The position numbers and the translations under genes were made by a program. A stretch of DNA of 21,899 nucleotides from a virus. Where the stretch lies: the IMG/VR virus record IMGVR_UViG_3300009414_000087, positions 1 through 21,899 of that record. One strand, given 5' to 3'. This document shows positions 5,973-14,200 of this stretch, in pieces; the stretch's first letter is position 1; each line of letters starts with the position of its first letter. Under the pieces are notes generated by a model. The model saw only the letters and a list, made by a program, of their open reading frames with translations, had not been told where the DNA came from and made no database searches.

Positions 5973-6501
5973 GTATTCAATCAGTACTTACGACGGAGAC
6001 TTCTTTGACTTTGAAAATCCCGAGGGTTATACGTACAGTATTTACTGCATCGCTCACGCTCTCTCTAATATCTGTCGTTACGGCGGCCACTCTGACAAGT
6101 TTTATTCCGTGGCTGAACACAGTGTATTGGTATCTAGGCTTGTACCTAGTCACCTTGCTCTTACTGCTTTACTGCACGACGCTAGCGAAGCTTTTGTGGG
6201 AGACATGCCGTCGCCTCTTAAAGCTCTGTTCCCCGATTACAAAGCTTTGGAAGAAAGAATCCAAGCCTCCATCAGTAAGCAGTTCGGAATGGTTTTTCCT
6301 TTCCCAGCGGAAGTAAAACTAGCGGACAAGCAGGCCTACAAAGCAGAGCGAGAGCAGATTACCTGTGTCGCTGATCACGTCTGGCACACAGAGATTGAAC
6401 CTGCTGACATTGACGTACAGTGCCTTTCACCGGAACTAGCCCACTGGGCGTTCTTGCAGAGGTACAATCAAATAGTACAAGAGCGGCGAGAAGCTGCCTA
6501 A
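5956..6501 (+). CDS. HD-domain phosphohydrolase (YfbR-like 5'-deoxynucleotidase)
   Basis: 181 residues with a complete HD-domain signature: H34 in CIAHALSN, GGH (43-45) and SVAEHSVLV (H55), the HD pair H74-D75 in LLHDASEA, and D124 in LADKQAYKAER. The order matches YfbR-type 5'-deoxynucleotidases that dephosphorylate dNMPs, and also phage HD enzymes that hydrolyse dNTPs such as DatZ. AAGGA at about 5944-5948 sets the ATG. It lies between the DUF5664 and MazG-like genes, so it is part of a nucleotide-trimming set. Substrate is uncertain between dNMP and dNTP. Confidence 0.85.
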   Translation: MQEQPKYSISTYDGDFFDFENPEGYTYSIYCIAHALSNICRYGGHSDKFYSVAEHSVLVSRLVPSHLALTALLHDASEAFVGDMPSPLKALFPDYKALEERIQASISKQFGMVFPFPAEVKLADKQAYKAEREQITCVADHVWHTEIEPADIDVQCLSPELAHWAFLQRYNQIVQERREAA

Positions 6502-6505
6502 GAGA

Positions 6506-6529
6506 AGCATCGCTGCGATTAGCGAAGCT
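6506..6529 (+). other. Hairpin between genes
   Basis: AGCATCGCT (6506-6514) and AGCGAAGCT (6521-6529) pair over nine positions with one mismatch around a six-base loop, in the 43-nt gap after the HD gene. No T tract follows, so it is not a clear terminator. It may be a processing or stability element. Confidence 0.4.
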
Positions 6530-6544
6530 ACGAAAGGAAATACT

Positions 6545-6805
6545 TTGAGTAAGAAGACTTTTGAACAGAAACTACAGGCTAAGATTGAAGACGGAACTCC
6601 TGAAGAAATCCTTGAGTTGTTCTCGTACTTCCTTGACGACGTAGGAGTGAACACCCAGTTCATCCAGAACGACGACGGACTGATCATCGGTCAGGTTGTG
6701 ATCTTCCGGTGTGACGACAAGGTGATTGTCTCTGAACCTCAAGAACTAGAGTGGCCTCTTCAGCCACTACCTATGCCGGATGCTATGAAAGGAAACTTGA
6801 ACTAA
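6545..6805 (+). CDS. Hypothetical protein (86 aa)
   Basis: TTG start at 6545 with AAGGA (6534-6538) at correct spacing; no ATG is available near the N-terminus. The protein has a helical N-terminal half (FEQKLQAKIEDGTPEEILEL) and a beta-like second half (GLIIGQVVIFRCDDKVIVSE). It is acidic and soluble. It is coupled by TAATG to the MazG-like gene, so it may work with it. I do not recognise a family. Confidence 0.7.
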   Translation: MSKKTFEQKLQAKIEDGTPEEILELFSYFLDDVGVNTQFIQNDDGLIIGQVVIFRCDDKVIVSEPQELEWPLQPLPMPDAMKGNLN

Positions 6806-7191
6806 TGACTAACGAACAGCTTTATCTTCCTCTTGCTCCTACTCGTGAAGACAGAGTTCTTGAGTTCCTTAACGCTGCTAATGGCATCCCCTCGTTTGAA
6901 CTAGCGTGGGGTTGTCTTGGCGAAGAGTTCATGGAGCTTAAGGAAGCAGCAGAAGCTTACGCTGAAAACGAGAACGAAGAGACTCGTGCCAACCTCGTGA
7001 AAGAGTGGGCCGACGTACAGTACGTTCTCTCTCAGCTTGCTCTCTTCTACCGTATCGACGGTGAGGAAGCTTTCACCCGAGTAGCGGACAACAACATGAC
7101 TAAGGTTGTAGGCGGTAAGGTATATTATCGTGAAGACGGTAAGATTCTTAAGCCTGACAACTACGTCAAGGCAGACATGCGAGGACTTTAA
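6805..7191 (+). CDS. MazG-like nucleotide pyrophosphohydrolase
   Basis: 128 residues from the ATG at 6805 (TAATG overlap). The MazG/PRA-PH metal site is visible as E40-E41-x2-E44 in GEEFMELKEAAE and E67-x2-D70 in KEWADVQY, on two helices. The C-terminal part (NNMTKVV, YYREDGKILKPDNY) is typical of phage relatives of phosphoribosyl-ATP pyrophosphohydrolase. These enzymes hydrolyse (d)NTPs to monophosphates and pyrophosphate. In marine phages MazG has been proposed to clean the pool or modulate ppGpp. Here the next gene but one is the RNR, so it could limit unwanted nucleotides during dNTP synthesis. Confidence 0.85.
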   Translation: MTNEQLYLPLAPTREDRVLEFLNAANGIPSFELAWGCLGEEFMELKEAAEAYAENENEETRANLVKEWADVQYVLSQLALFYRIDGEEAFTRVADNNMTKVVGGKVYYREDGKILKPDNYVKADMRGL

Positions 7192-7192
7192 T

Positions 7193-7675
7193 TTGACCAA
7201 TCCTTTTCCCTCTTCGTATGAAGAGCCAAAGAAGTATTATGTGTACGCCCACATAGACCGACGCAGCAACGGAGGTGATATTATTTATATCGGCCACGGT
7301 TGCGGAGGAAGAGCATGGCTGTCAACCGTACCTTTCAGGGATGAGGCTCATGCCGACAAACTAAAAGAGTTTGAAGACCGAGGAGAGACTCCTGATGAGT
7401 GGGTTAAGATTCTTAAGAAACGCCTGACCAAACAAGAAGCTTGCGAGTACGAAAGAAGCCAGATAAAACTTAAGAAACCGGCCTTCAATAAAATACAAGG
7501 TGCCTCTCTTCTTAAGGTAACGCCAGAGCTTCTTGAAGAGGCTTTTCAACTCAGGGAGAAAGGCCTCTCATACTCTGCGATTGCAGAAGAGTTGGCACTA
7601 GCAACTATGACTATTCACCGAGCAATGAACGGTAAGAGTCCAGCCTTGGAGGAAGTTCTTGAACGACGAAACTAA
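7193..7675 (+). CDS. GIY-YIG homing endonuclease
   Basis: 160 residues from TTG 7193, served by GAGGA at 7181-7185. The GIY-YIG core shows YVY (16-18), YIG (32-34), R40, a glutamate in CEYERSQ (E85 or E87) and N99. A C-terminal helix-turn-helix (GLSYSAIAEELALATMTIHR, 124-143) would bind DNA. GIY-YIG enzymes make site-specific breaks and spread themselves. Base composition is lower in GC than the RNR (hand count 38% for 7441-7500 versus 52% for 8221-8280), which supports later arrival. It sits directly before the RNR gene, a favoured homing target. No intron is evident in the RNR, so this looks like a free-standing endonuclease. Confidence 0.85.
   Translation: MTNPFPSSYEEPKKYYVYAHIDRRSNGGDIIYIGHGCGGRAWLSTVPFRDEAHADKLKEFEDRGETPDEWVKILKKRLTKQEACEYERSQIKLKKPAFNKIQGASLLKVTPELLEEAFQLREKGLSYSAIAEELALATMTIHRAMNGKSPALEEVLERRN
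7648..7661 (+). promoter_or_regulatory. Ribosome site inside the homing endonuclease, for RNR
   Basis: GGAGG at 7648-7652 is six bases before TTG 7659. The first ATG (7677) is 24 bases away and lacks its own site. This argues for RNR translation from TTG 7659 inside the end of the endonuclease gene. Confidence 0.55.
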
Positions 7676-9605
7676 TATGTACACGCCCTTTCCTGATGCC
7701 TACTCTTCCTTCATTTACAAGAGCCGTTATTCGAAGTGGCTTGAGGATGAGAATCGCAGGGAGAACTGGGACGAGACTGTCAGCCGTCTGATTACTTACT
7801 ACAGGGAACAGATTGATCCGTTCGACTCTACGGATTTAGACGAACCCTTCTATCTTATGTACGAAGCAATATATAACCTCGAAGTAATGCCCTCTATGCG
7901 AGCGTTGATGACTGCTGGTCCTGCACTTGATCGCTGTCACGTTCCGGCTTATAACTGTGCTTACATCCCTGTCGATAGTCCTCGCTCCTTTGACGAAACT
8001 ATGTACATCCTTATGTGCGGCACAGGTGTTGGATACAGTGTGGAGACTAAGTATGTCGAACAGCTTCCCCGAATTTCTGAACACTTTGAAGATACCGACA
8101 CAACAATTATTGTTAAGGATAGTAAAGAAGGTTGGGCCAAGGCCCTCCGAGAACTCATCACGCTTCTTATTGCAGGTCAAGTACCAAGCTGGGACGTTAG
8201 CCGAGTTCGACCTGCCGGAGCAAGACTCAAGACGTTTGGAGGAAGAGCTTCTGGACCGGAACCTCTTGTTGACCTCTTCCAATATACAGTTGACGTATTT
8301 CGGAGTGCCAGCGGTCGTCGTCTTAGCAGTCTAGAGTGTCACGATCTGATGTGTAAGATCGGGGACATCGTTGTCGTTGGTGGTGTACGCCGCTCGGCTA
8401 TGATCTCTCTGTTTGACTGCACTGACGACCGTATGATCAAGAGTAAGAGTGGTGCTTGGTGGGAGGCTCACGGTATCCGTCGTCTGGCAAACAACTCCGC
8501 AGTGTATAACAACCGACGCCCTGATGCGGGCTTCTTTATGGAGAAGTGGAATGCACTATATGAAAGCAAATCAGGAGAACCCGGAATCTTCAGTCGCTAC
8601 GCTTGCCAAGCTATCGCAGGACGTTCCGGTCGCCGTGATGCATCATTTGACTTTGGGACTAACCCCTGCTCCGAGATTATTCTACGGCCCTTTGAGTTCT
8701 GTAACCTTACTGAAGTTGTTGTCCGTGCAACGGATACTCTCGAAACTCTCAAAAGAAAGACGCGGGTTGCCACTATTCTTGGAACTATACAGTCAAGCTT
8801 CACAGACTTCAAGTACCTAAGGAAGATTTGGAAAGACACCTGTGAAGAAGAGCGTCTGCTTGGCGTCTCTCTTACTGGTGTGTGCGACAATCTTGAAGTA
8901 CTCTCTAAGGAGAACCTTAATGAACTTAAAGACCTTGTGGTCCAGACTAATGTCGAATGGGCCGAGCGCCTTGGTATTAATCCTAGTGTTGCTACTACTT
9001 GCGTTAAGCCTAGTGGGACTGTTAGTCAGTTGGTCAACAGCGCTAGTGGCCTCCATGCTCGTCACAGTCGTTATTATCTCCGCACTGTCCGAGCGGACAA
9101 CAAAGACCCTCTCACAGAGTTTCTCAAAGCTGAAGGTGTTTATTGGGAACCCGACGTCATGGCTCCCTCGTCTACGAGCGTATTCTACTTCCCTGTGGAA
9201 TCGCCTGAAGGGACAGTAACTCGTGACGAACAGAACGCGTTGGAAGCTCTGGAACTTTGGAAGCATCTCCAAGATAACTGGTGTGAGCATAAACCCTCTG
9301 CCACAATTAACGTCAAAGAAGATGAATGGCTTGAGGTTGGTGCTTGGGTCTACAAGCATTTTGATAGTCTCTCAGGAATCAGCTTCCTCCCGTATGACGG
9401 TGGGTCGTATCAGCAAGCGCCCTACCAAGCGTTGACAAAGGACGAGTTCGAAGCTTGGAAAGAAAAGCATCCGACGCCTGATATTGATTGGAGTCGCTTG
9501 TCTGACTTTGAGTTTGAAGACGCTACTACAGGGGCGCAGGAATACGCCTGCTCCGGTGGAGTGTGCGAAGTCGTTACAGTAGGAAAGGTAGAATACGATG
9601 GATAA
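7659..9605 (+). CDS. Adenosylcobalamin-dependent ribonucleoside-triphosphate reductase (class II)
   Basis: 648 residues from TTG 7659 (642 if ATG 7677 is used). It reduces ribonucleoside triphosphates to dNTPs using B12. The catalytic pattern of the monomeric Lactobacillus leichmannii enzyme (739 aa) is present: C100 in YNCAY (C119 there), N-P-C337-S-E339 and C348 (C408, E410, C419), and the C-terminal C631-x4-C636 pair (C731, C736) that is re-reduced by thioredoxin. The five-residue spacing of the tail cysteines is identical. Blocks GTGVGYSVE (121-129) and PSGTVS (451-456) also fit. Being class II it needs no oxygen, but needs B12 made or imported by the host. The gene appears intact and uninterrupted; the following gene overlaps its stop. 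Confidence 0.95.
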   Translation: MNDETNMYTPFPDAYSSFIYKSRYSKWLEDENRRENWDETVSRLITYYREQIDPFDSTDLDEPFYLMYEAIYNLEVMPSMRALMTAGPALDRCHVPAYNCAYIPVDSPRSFDETMYILMCGTGVGYSVETKYVEQLPRISEHFEDTDTTIIVKDSKEGWAKALRELITLLIAGQVPSWDVSRVRPAGARLKTFGGRASGPEPLVDLFQYTVDVFRSASGRRLSSLECHDLMCKIGDIVVVGGVRRSAMISLFDCTDDRMIKSKSGAWWEAHGIRRLANNSAVYNNRRPDAGFFMEKWNALYESKSGEPGIFSRYACQAIAGRSGRRDASFDFGTNPCSEIILRPFEFCNLTEVVVRATDTLETLKRKTRVATILGTIQSSFTDFKYLRKIWKDTCEEERLLGVSLTGVCDNLEVLSKENLNELKDLVVQTNVEWAERLGINPSVATTCVKPSGTVSQLVNSASGLHARHSRYYLRTVRADNKDPLTEFLKAEGVYWEPDVMAPSSTSVFYFPVESPEGTVTRDEQNALEALELWKHLQDNWCEHKPSATINVKEDEWLEVGAWVYKHFDSLSGISFLPYDGGSYQQAPYQALTKDEFEAWKEKHPTPDIDWSRLSDFEFEDATTGAQEYACSGGVCEVVTVGKVEYDG

Positions 9606-9840
9606 TTACATGTACGGTAAAGAAGTAGCAGAAGGGTTGGGGAGTGTTACGGCTGGTGACGAAGATTACACAAGTCCTTTCACCACAATCCCTACCGCCC
9701 TTTACGAAAGCCTTCTAGAGGATGCTGCTTGGCTTCGTGCTCTAGAGGACGCAGGGGTCGACAACTGGTGTGGTTACGACTTTGCTCGTGAACTCTTTAA
9801 CGAAGCGAACGAAGAAGAAGGAGAAGAAGAGAATGCTTGA
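9598..9840 (+). CDS. Small acidic phage protein (80 aa)
   Basis: The ATG at 9598 overlaps the RNR stop by 8 nt. The stretch ALYESLLEDAAWLRALEDAG (34-53) followed by VDNWCGYDFA is a block I recall in many T7-like phages. It is helical and acidic and ends in a poly-Glu/Asn tail (NEANEEEGEEENA). There is no enzyme motif. The function is not known to me. Confidence 0.75.
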   Translation: MDNYMYGKEVAEGLGSVTAGDEDYTSPFTTIPTALYESLLEDAAWLRALEDAGVDNWCGYDFARELFNEANEEEGEEENA

Positions 9841-9901
9841 GACAATTGTACTGGTGCTAGTCGGCATCGCTGCTCTCGTGTTTATTGCACGACGAGCCTG
9901 A
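9833..9901 (+). CDS. 22-residue single-TM microprotein
   Basis: ATG 9833 overlaps the previous stop by 8 nt. A purine-rich stretch with GGAG (about 9820-9823) precedes it. The peptide MLETIVLVLVGIAALVFIAR plus RA is almost wholly one membrane helix of about 17 residues with a basic C-terminus. By the positive-inside rule its C-terminus would face the cytoplasm. It is the last gene before the terminator. Tiny phage membrane peptides of this kind can be lysis accessories or host membrane effectors; no function can be assigned. Confidence 0.55.
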   Translation: MLETIVLVLVGIAALVFIARRA

Positions 9902-9910
9902 AGTAGATAC

Positions 9911-9953
9911 AAAAAGACCCCCGGTAGCACTTAAGCCGCCGGGGGTTTTCTTT
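9911..9953. terminator. Bidirectional rho-independent terminator
   Basis: CCCCCGG (9918-9924) pairs with CCGGGGG (9939-9945), extended by A9917-T9946, around a 14-nt loop. An A5 run (9911-9915) precedes and TTTTCTTTT (9946-9954) follows, so it can stop transcripts on both strands. It lies exactly between the convergent left and right arms. The T tract reaches into the holin stop codon (9953-9955). Confidence 0.92.
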
Positions 9954-10393
9954 TACTTAGTGTTCTTAGGTAGAGGCGACGTTCCTTTGTTCTTGTCGTA
10001 AGAACGCATAGCACCTACACCTAGCATAGCCATGATCAGTGTCATAAGCTGGCCTGTGTCAGGCATTGGCATCTCGCCTACATACCCATTCGCCCGAGCA
10101 ATGAACTCAACGAATGGAGAGAAGACAAATGTATACCCAAGCCCGATACCGCTAACCCATCCGATGAAAGGCCGCCAGCCCGCCACAAATACAGAAGCGT
10201 GTTTTGCTTCTTCCTTGTTGACCTCAATCTGCCCCATGAGTTCCTTATGGTAACGCTGGTCCACCTGATCAGCCAGTTTTTCAATCTCAAGCTTAATCTC
10301 ATCTCGCTTATCCTTGTCAACGACAACTTCAGAGATGATGTCAGTTACCGGAGACAGGACCTCCTTCAAAATTCCTCCGAGGCTAATCCCCAT
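9953..10393 (-). CDS. Holin, 3-TM gene-transfer-agent type
   Basis: 146 residues from the ATG at 10391-10393, preceded by AGGAG nine bases upstream; a longer frame to 10429 has no such site and lies inside the lysozyme gene. The N-terminal segment (LGGILKEVLSPVTDII) is amphipathic. The middle helix ends EIEVNKEEAKH..., followed by VAGWRPFIGWVSGIGLGY and a last hydrophobic segment LMTLIMAMLGVGAM before a basic tail (RSYDKNKG). The EAxH...FVAGWRPFIGW block matches the 'holin of 3TMs' family (GTA_holin_3TM). It opens the inner membrane to release the lysozyme, the last step of the lysis cassette, and lies directly after the lysozyme gene. Confidence 0.85.
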   Translation of the reverse strand: MGISLGGILKEVLSPVTDIISEVVVDKDKRDEIKLEIEKLADQVDQRYHKELMGQIEVNKEEAKHASVFVAGWRPFIGWVSGIGLGYTFVFSPFVEFIARANGYVGEMPMPDTGQLMTLIMAMLGVGAMRSYDKNKGTSPLPKNTK

Positions 10394-10394
10394 T

Positions 10395-11018
10395 TTATAA
10401 ATCTCCTGTGATGTCGATTCTTTTTGCACTCGACCATTTAGGTGTGTAAGACGGTTTGTTAACTACAGTGTACACCGTAGACTTACCATCGTTAGACCAC
10501 TTCTCATCAAAGAAAAGATCACGTTCCTTTTCTCGTCGTTCGATGATAGACGACGGAGTACGCCAGTTCATGATCTCTCTACGAGCTTTGGCTACGTTCC
10601 CTGCGTTGAAGGACTTCACCCACGAAGCCCGTTTAATGGCTCCGGTGTTATAGTGGAACGACAGAGCAGCAGCAAGTTGAGCCTCAGAGAGTTCAACAGT
10701 GAACGCTTCAAGGACATCAGGAAGGTACTTAGTCTCTACCAACCACTTGTAAATCTCAATAACCTTACTCATCGGCTGAGGGTTATCTTTGTACCGCAGG
10801 ACGCGGTGACCTGAGGCACTGGTAACACCAACACCCCAAGTCCACACGCCTACGCTATCTTTGTACGCCTCAAGGACAATGCCCTCGTGAGACAGTAGTT
10901 CAAGGAGCACACGCTTCGTCAGCCCAGAAGAAGGCGAGGGTTCCACAGTCTTTAGTAGTTCTGTTAGCTTTGCTACGAACTCTTCTACGACCATACGGAT
11001 CGCTTCTTCGTAAGTCAC
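10395..11018 (-). CDS. GH24 lysozyme (T4 family endolysin)
   Basis: 207 residues with GTG start (11016-11018), supported by a strong AAAGGAGG site nine bases before it. The catalytic triad of T4 lysozyme, E11-x8-D20-x5-T26, is matched as E45-x8-D54-x5-T60 in HEGIVLEAYKDSVGVWTWG. The core continues with the AAxSFHYNTGAI block (116-127). It cuts peptidoglycan between N-acetylmuramic acid and N-acetylglucosamine. The N-terminal 35 residues are a helical extension with no signal peptide or SAR-type membrane anchor, so release should depend on the holin downstream. Confidence 0.9.
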   Translation of the reverse strand: MTYEEAIRMVVEEFVAKLTELLKTVEPSPSSGLTKRVLLELLSHEGIVLEAYKDSVGVWTWGVGVTSASGHRVLRYKDNPQPMSKVIEIYKWLVETKYLPDVLEAFTVELSEAQLAAALSFHYNTGAIKRASWVKSFNAGNVAKARREIMNWRTPSSIIERREKERDLFFDEKWSNDGKSTVYTVVNKPSYTPKWSSAKRIDITGDL

Positions 11019-11023
11019 GTTCG

Positions 11024-11269
11024 TTAACCTCCTTTAAACCAAGATACTATTGCAGTCGCAGCAGCTATGATACCGGAACCAAAGATGATCCCAAACAACC
11101 AGAAGGCTCCTGCTCCTTTGTGTTTGAGAGAGAGGAGTTCATCTATTTTACTAGACAACTCCCCAATCTCTTCTCTTCGTTCAGCCCTGTCAAGCACCAT
11201 CTGAGCGTTAAGGTGTTCGACCTGACTTTCTAGAACTGCGACTCGTTCTGCTGTAATTATATCACTCAC
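11024..11269 (-). CDS. Coiled-coil single-TM protein, XhlA-like lysis accessory
   Basis: 81 residues from GTG at 11267-11269. Residues 8-48 form a heptad-patterned coiled coil (VAVLESQVEHLNAQMVL..., ending KIDELLSL). One membrane helix follows at about 54-78 (AFWLFGIIFGSGIIAAATAI), then a basic tail WFKGG. This N-coil/C-TM plan matches XhlA/hemolysin-like proteins found with holins and endolysins; a spanin-like role is less likely, since no lipoprotein or periplasmic domain is seen. It precedes the lysozyme with 5 bases between. The ribosome site is weak (GGA ten bases upstream). Confidence 0.7.
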   Translation of the reverse strand: MSDIITAERVAVLESQVEHLNAQMVLDRAERREEIGELSSKIDELLSLKHKGAGAFWLFGIIFGSGIIAAATAIVSWFKGG

Positions 11270-11274
11270 TTCTA

Positions 11275-14200
11275 TTATTCCAATCCTACGTAAGCTAGAG
11301 CGTCCTTCCGAGCTTCTTCCTTAGCCTCGTTACGGACGTCAGAGATTATTTCCGCTTTCTCTTTGTCGCTCAGCCCTTCCCACGCAGGGTCAGACGTTAC
11401 GCTTTCCATGCCGTCTGCAAGGTATTCGTCAAGACGTTCTTGCCAGAGAGCCTGAATCTCAGGAGAGAAAGTAACCACACCATCTACGACAGTGTAATCC
11501 TCAGTCGCCTGATCTTCTAGTTTACTACGTTCGATTTTATCCGGTGCTTCCATCCGGCGTTCAGTGTCAAGAGCGTAGGGCTTGTAGTCCGACACACCCG
11601 CACCGAACACAGCCGGTGCAATACGTGCCGAGCCTTCCATGTACCCGTACTTCTCGCCCATTTCGTAGATGTCCTGTACAATGATCGGGAGCATACGACT
11701 AATCGCAGCGTCCTGAGGGGTGACAGCGTCACCTTTGAAATCTTCCTGACGAAGGAAGTCAGCAACAAGCGAAGCCACAGGAGACGACTTGTTAGTAGCA
11801 AAGTTACCAACCATCTCAAGAGCGTTGCTTTCACCGAAGTCATTACCGTACCTTTTCTCTTCACCCATGCTGTTCTTGTAATGAGCCACAAGATCACCAC
11901 CGGCTGCCGTGTCAGCGCTGAAAGCACCGAGACGAGCACTAAGAGTAAGGTAAGAAGACAGACCACCCAGAAGTTCGTACCTCGTGTCTCCGATCTTAAC
12001 TTTACCGAAGTCACTGGAACGAGGGTCAGCTTCTACGTCAGGAGCCAGTCCCGACATGGAGAGGAGACTGATTACCGTCGTAGCGTTAGCCCCGGTAGCG
12101 AGAAGAGACATCACTGCCTGTTCTCGTACACCCTTAGGCAGAGTAGCGTAGTAGTAAGGATTAAGCATCTGAACTCTGGAAGCGATCAGACGAGGCGAGA
12201 AGAACAAACCAGACAACCAAGGGGTTGCTGCGTTGAACGACTCACCAAGACTACCACGACCAGTCGCGTTACCGATAAAACCACCAAGGGCTTTCAAGGT
12301 GTCACGATCAGCCGTGAAGTCAATCCCTGCTCGCTGGTAGTTCTCTACCATGCTGTCAAAGACGTCAGCACGAAGCTTGTTCAGGAACCCTGCGTAAGCT
12401 CGTTCCGATCCTCTAACAACACTACCAAGCACAGGAATCTTGCCAGCCCACGAAGACATGAAATCTTCTTCTCGTGCCGCAAGGCGTCCGTCAGTCTTGG
12501 TAAATGGTACGTTAGCTTTGACCATATCTTTGTAAGAAGGACGGCTAGTGATGTCACGCATAAGAGAGTTGTAAGACTCCTGACTTGCTGCGTATTTGAA
12601 CATCGACAACATTGCCCTCCACCACTCAGGCTTGTGCATCAAGAAGATACCCTGACGAAGCGGAGCACTAAGGTCAGCACTAGACATAATAGCACGAGGG
12701 AAGTTAACTACTTCACCAACGAACGTACCAAGCCTGCTACCACCTTTGACAACCTTCTTCTGGCTTTGATCAATCTGATCCTGAGCTTCACGAGCGAAAC
12801 GAAGGAACATGTCGGGGTCCGCTGCGAGCAGCTTCTCCAAACCTTCTACATCCTTTCCGCCAAGCATGTCCTCAAGACCCTTGACGTTACGGAAAGTGTA
12901 GTTCAAATCCCTGATCGTACGAAGAGCACGACCAACCTCACTCTGTTCGCCGAAGATACGAGAGCCTAGTTCCTGAAAACGTACTACGGTCTTCAAGTAC
13001 TCAGCCCTGTCAGTAGGAGTAGCGCCACCTTCACTGATTTTACCGTACAGCTTGGTCAGCTTATCATTAAGCTTACCGGCTGCAATGTCGTACATCATCA
13101 ACCGCTGAGACAACTGCCCAGCGCCGATTTCCTTACGCTTCATCAGGTCACTAGCAGTGAACCCACGAAGACGAGCTTCGTACTCAATGTCTTCCATGGT
13201 CATCGTCTCGGGGACGTGATCATCGGTCAACTTCTTCAGAACTTCCACAGAGTTCTCTGCTTCAAACAGTTCGTCAGGAGTGAAGGTCGAAGTGTCGATA
13301 GGTTCCCCTGTCGCTACCTCACCGGTACGCTTAGGCTTCGGCACTCGCTTGACGTCACGAGGATCATCAAACCGCTTACCTTGAGAGTACCGCAGGTTAG
13401 CAGGTTCCGGCGTTTCCGTAGCGCGAGTATCCACAACAGTCTCACGAACCGCAGGGCGAACGGACTTAGCCTCTCTCTGACCTTCTCCGCTTGCTACTGC
13501 CTTCTCACGAGCTTCCTGAGCACGAGCATCCCACGTCTTAGCGTGTTCAAGGTTACGGTTGTATGCTCTCTCATTCTGGTTGATGAAGCTAGCAGCCCTA
13601 TTACGGTAGTACTCAGCCGTATCTTCCGAGAACTGAGCGTACTCGTTGTGAGACATAGACCGACCGGGAAGTCTAGGACGTCCACGATCTGTCTTCTCGT
13701 ACGTACGATTAGAACGTTTATCTAGTGTAAGATTGTCGTTCTGGGCCTGCTCGCCTACAGGAAGGTAACCACCTTTCTTAGGTTTCGAGTAACGAGCAGT
13801 GATCTTGGGTGTTTGGTCGTTGAACACAACGTAGTTATAGACAGGAGAGCCGTCAGGATTCTTTGGGGTAGTACCGGCAACAGTCCCTGCTTCGTACTGG
13901 TTCCCTGCGATGCCTTTCTCGTTAAGGTAAAGAGAAGCTGCTTTATCGGAACCAAGTTTATCTGCCAGAAGAGCATAAGCATCTTCACCAGTAAGACCGT
14001 CATAAACTACATTTTCGTTAGCTCTTTTAGCCTCCTGAAACTTCTGAGCAGTTACCTGAACATCAGTAAAAAGCCTATCAAGAAGCTCTTCTTTAAACGT
14101 AGGGTTATCTACAGGAGAAGCAGCGTCACTTTCTGCTAGTTCATACTGAGCAGTTGCATCTTCATAGTCGGAGCGAGCATCTTGGAAACGCTTTTGATTG

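Noticed and set aside
5598-9605. Z-genome (2-aminoadenine) system.
   Set aside because: The hydrolases would fit, but no PurZ-like or matching polymerase gene lies in the window; it is kept only as something to exclude.
7659-9605. Intron or intein in the RNR gene, suggested by the adjacent homing endonuclease.
   Set aside because: The reading frame is continuous and the catalytic cysteines are in their normal order, without an inserted splicing domain.
11881-12969. Long forward frame (362 codons) opposite the giant gene, and another at 14488-15618.
   Set aside because: They are antisense to a clearly coding protein, with Arg/Ser/Thr/Val-heavy composition typical of shadow frames and no ribosome site.
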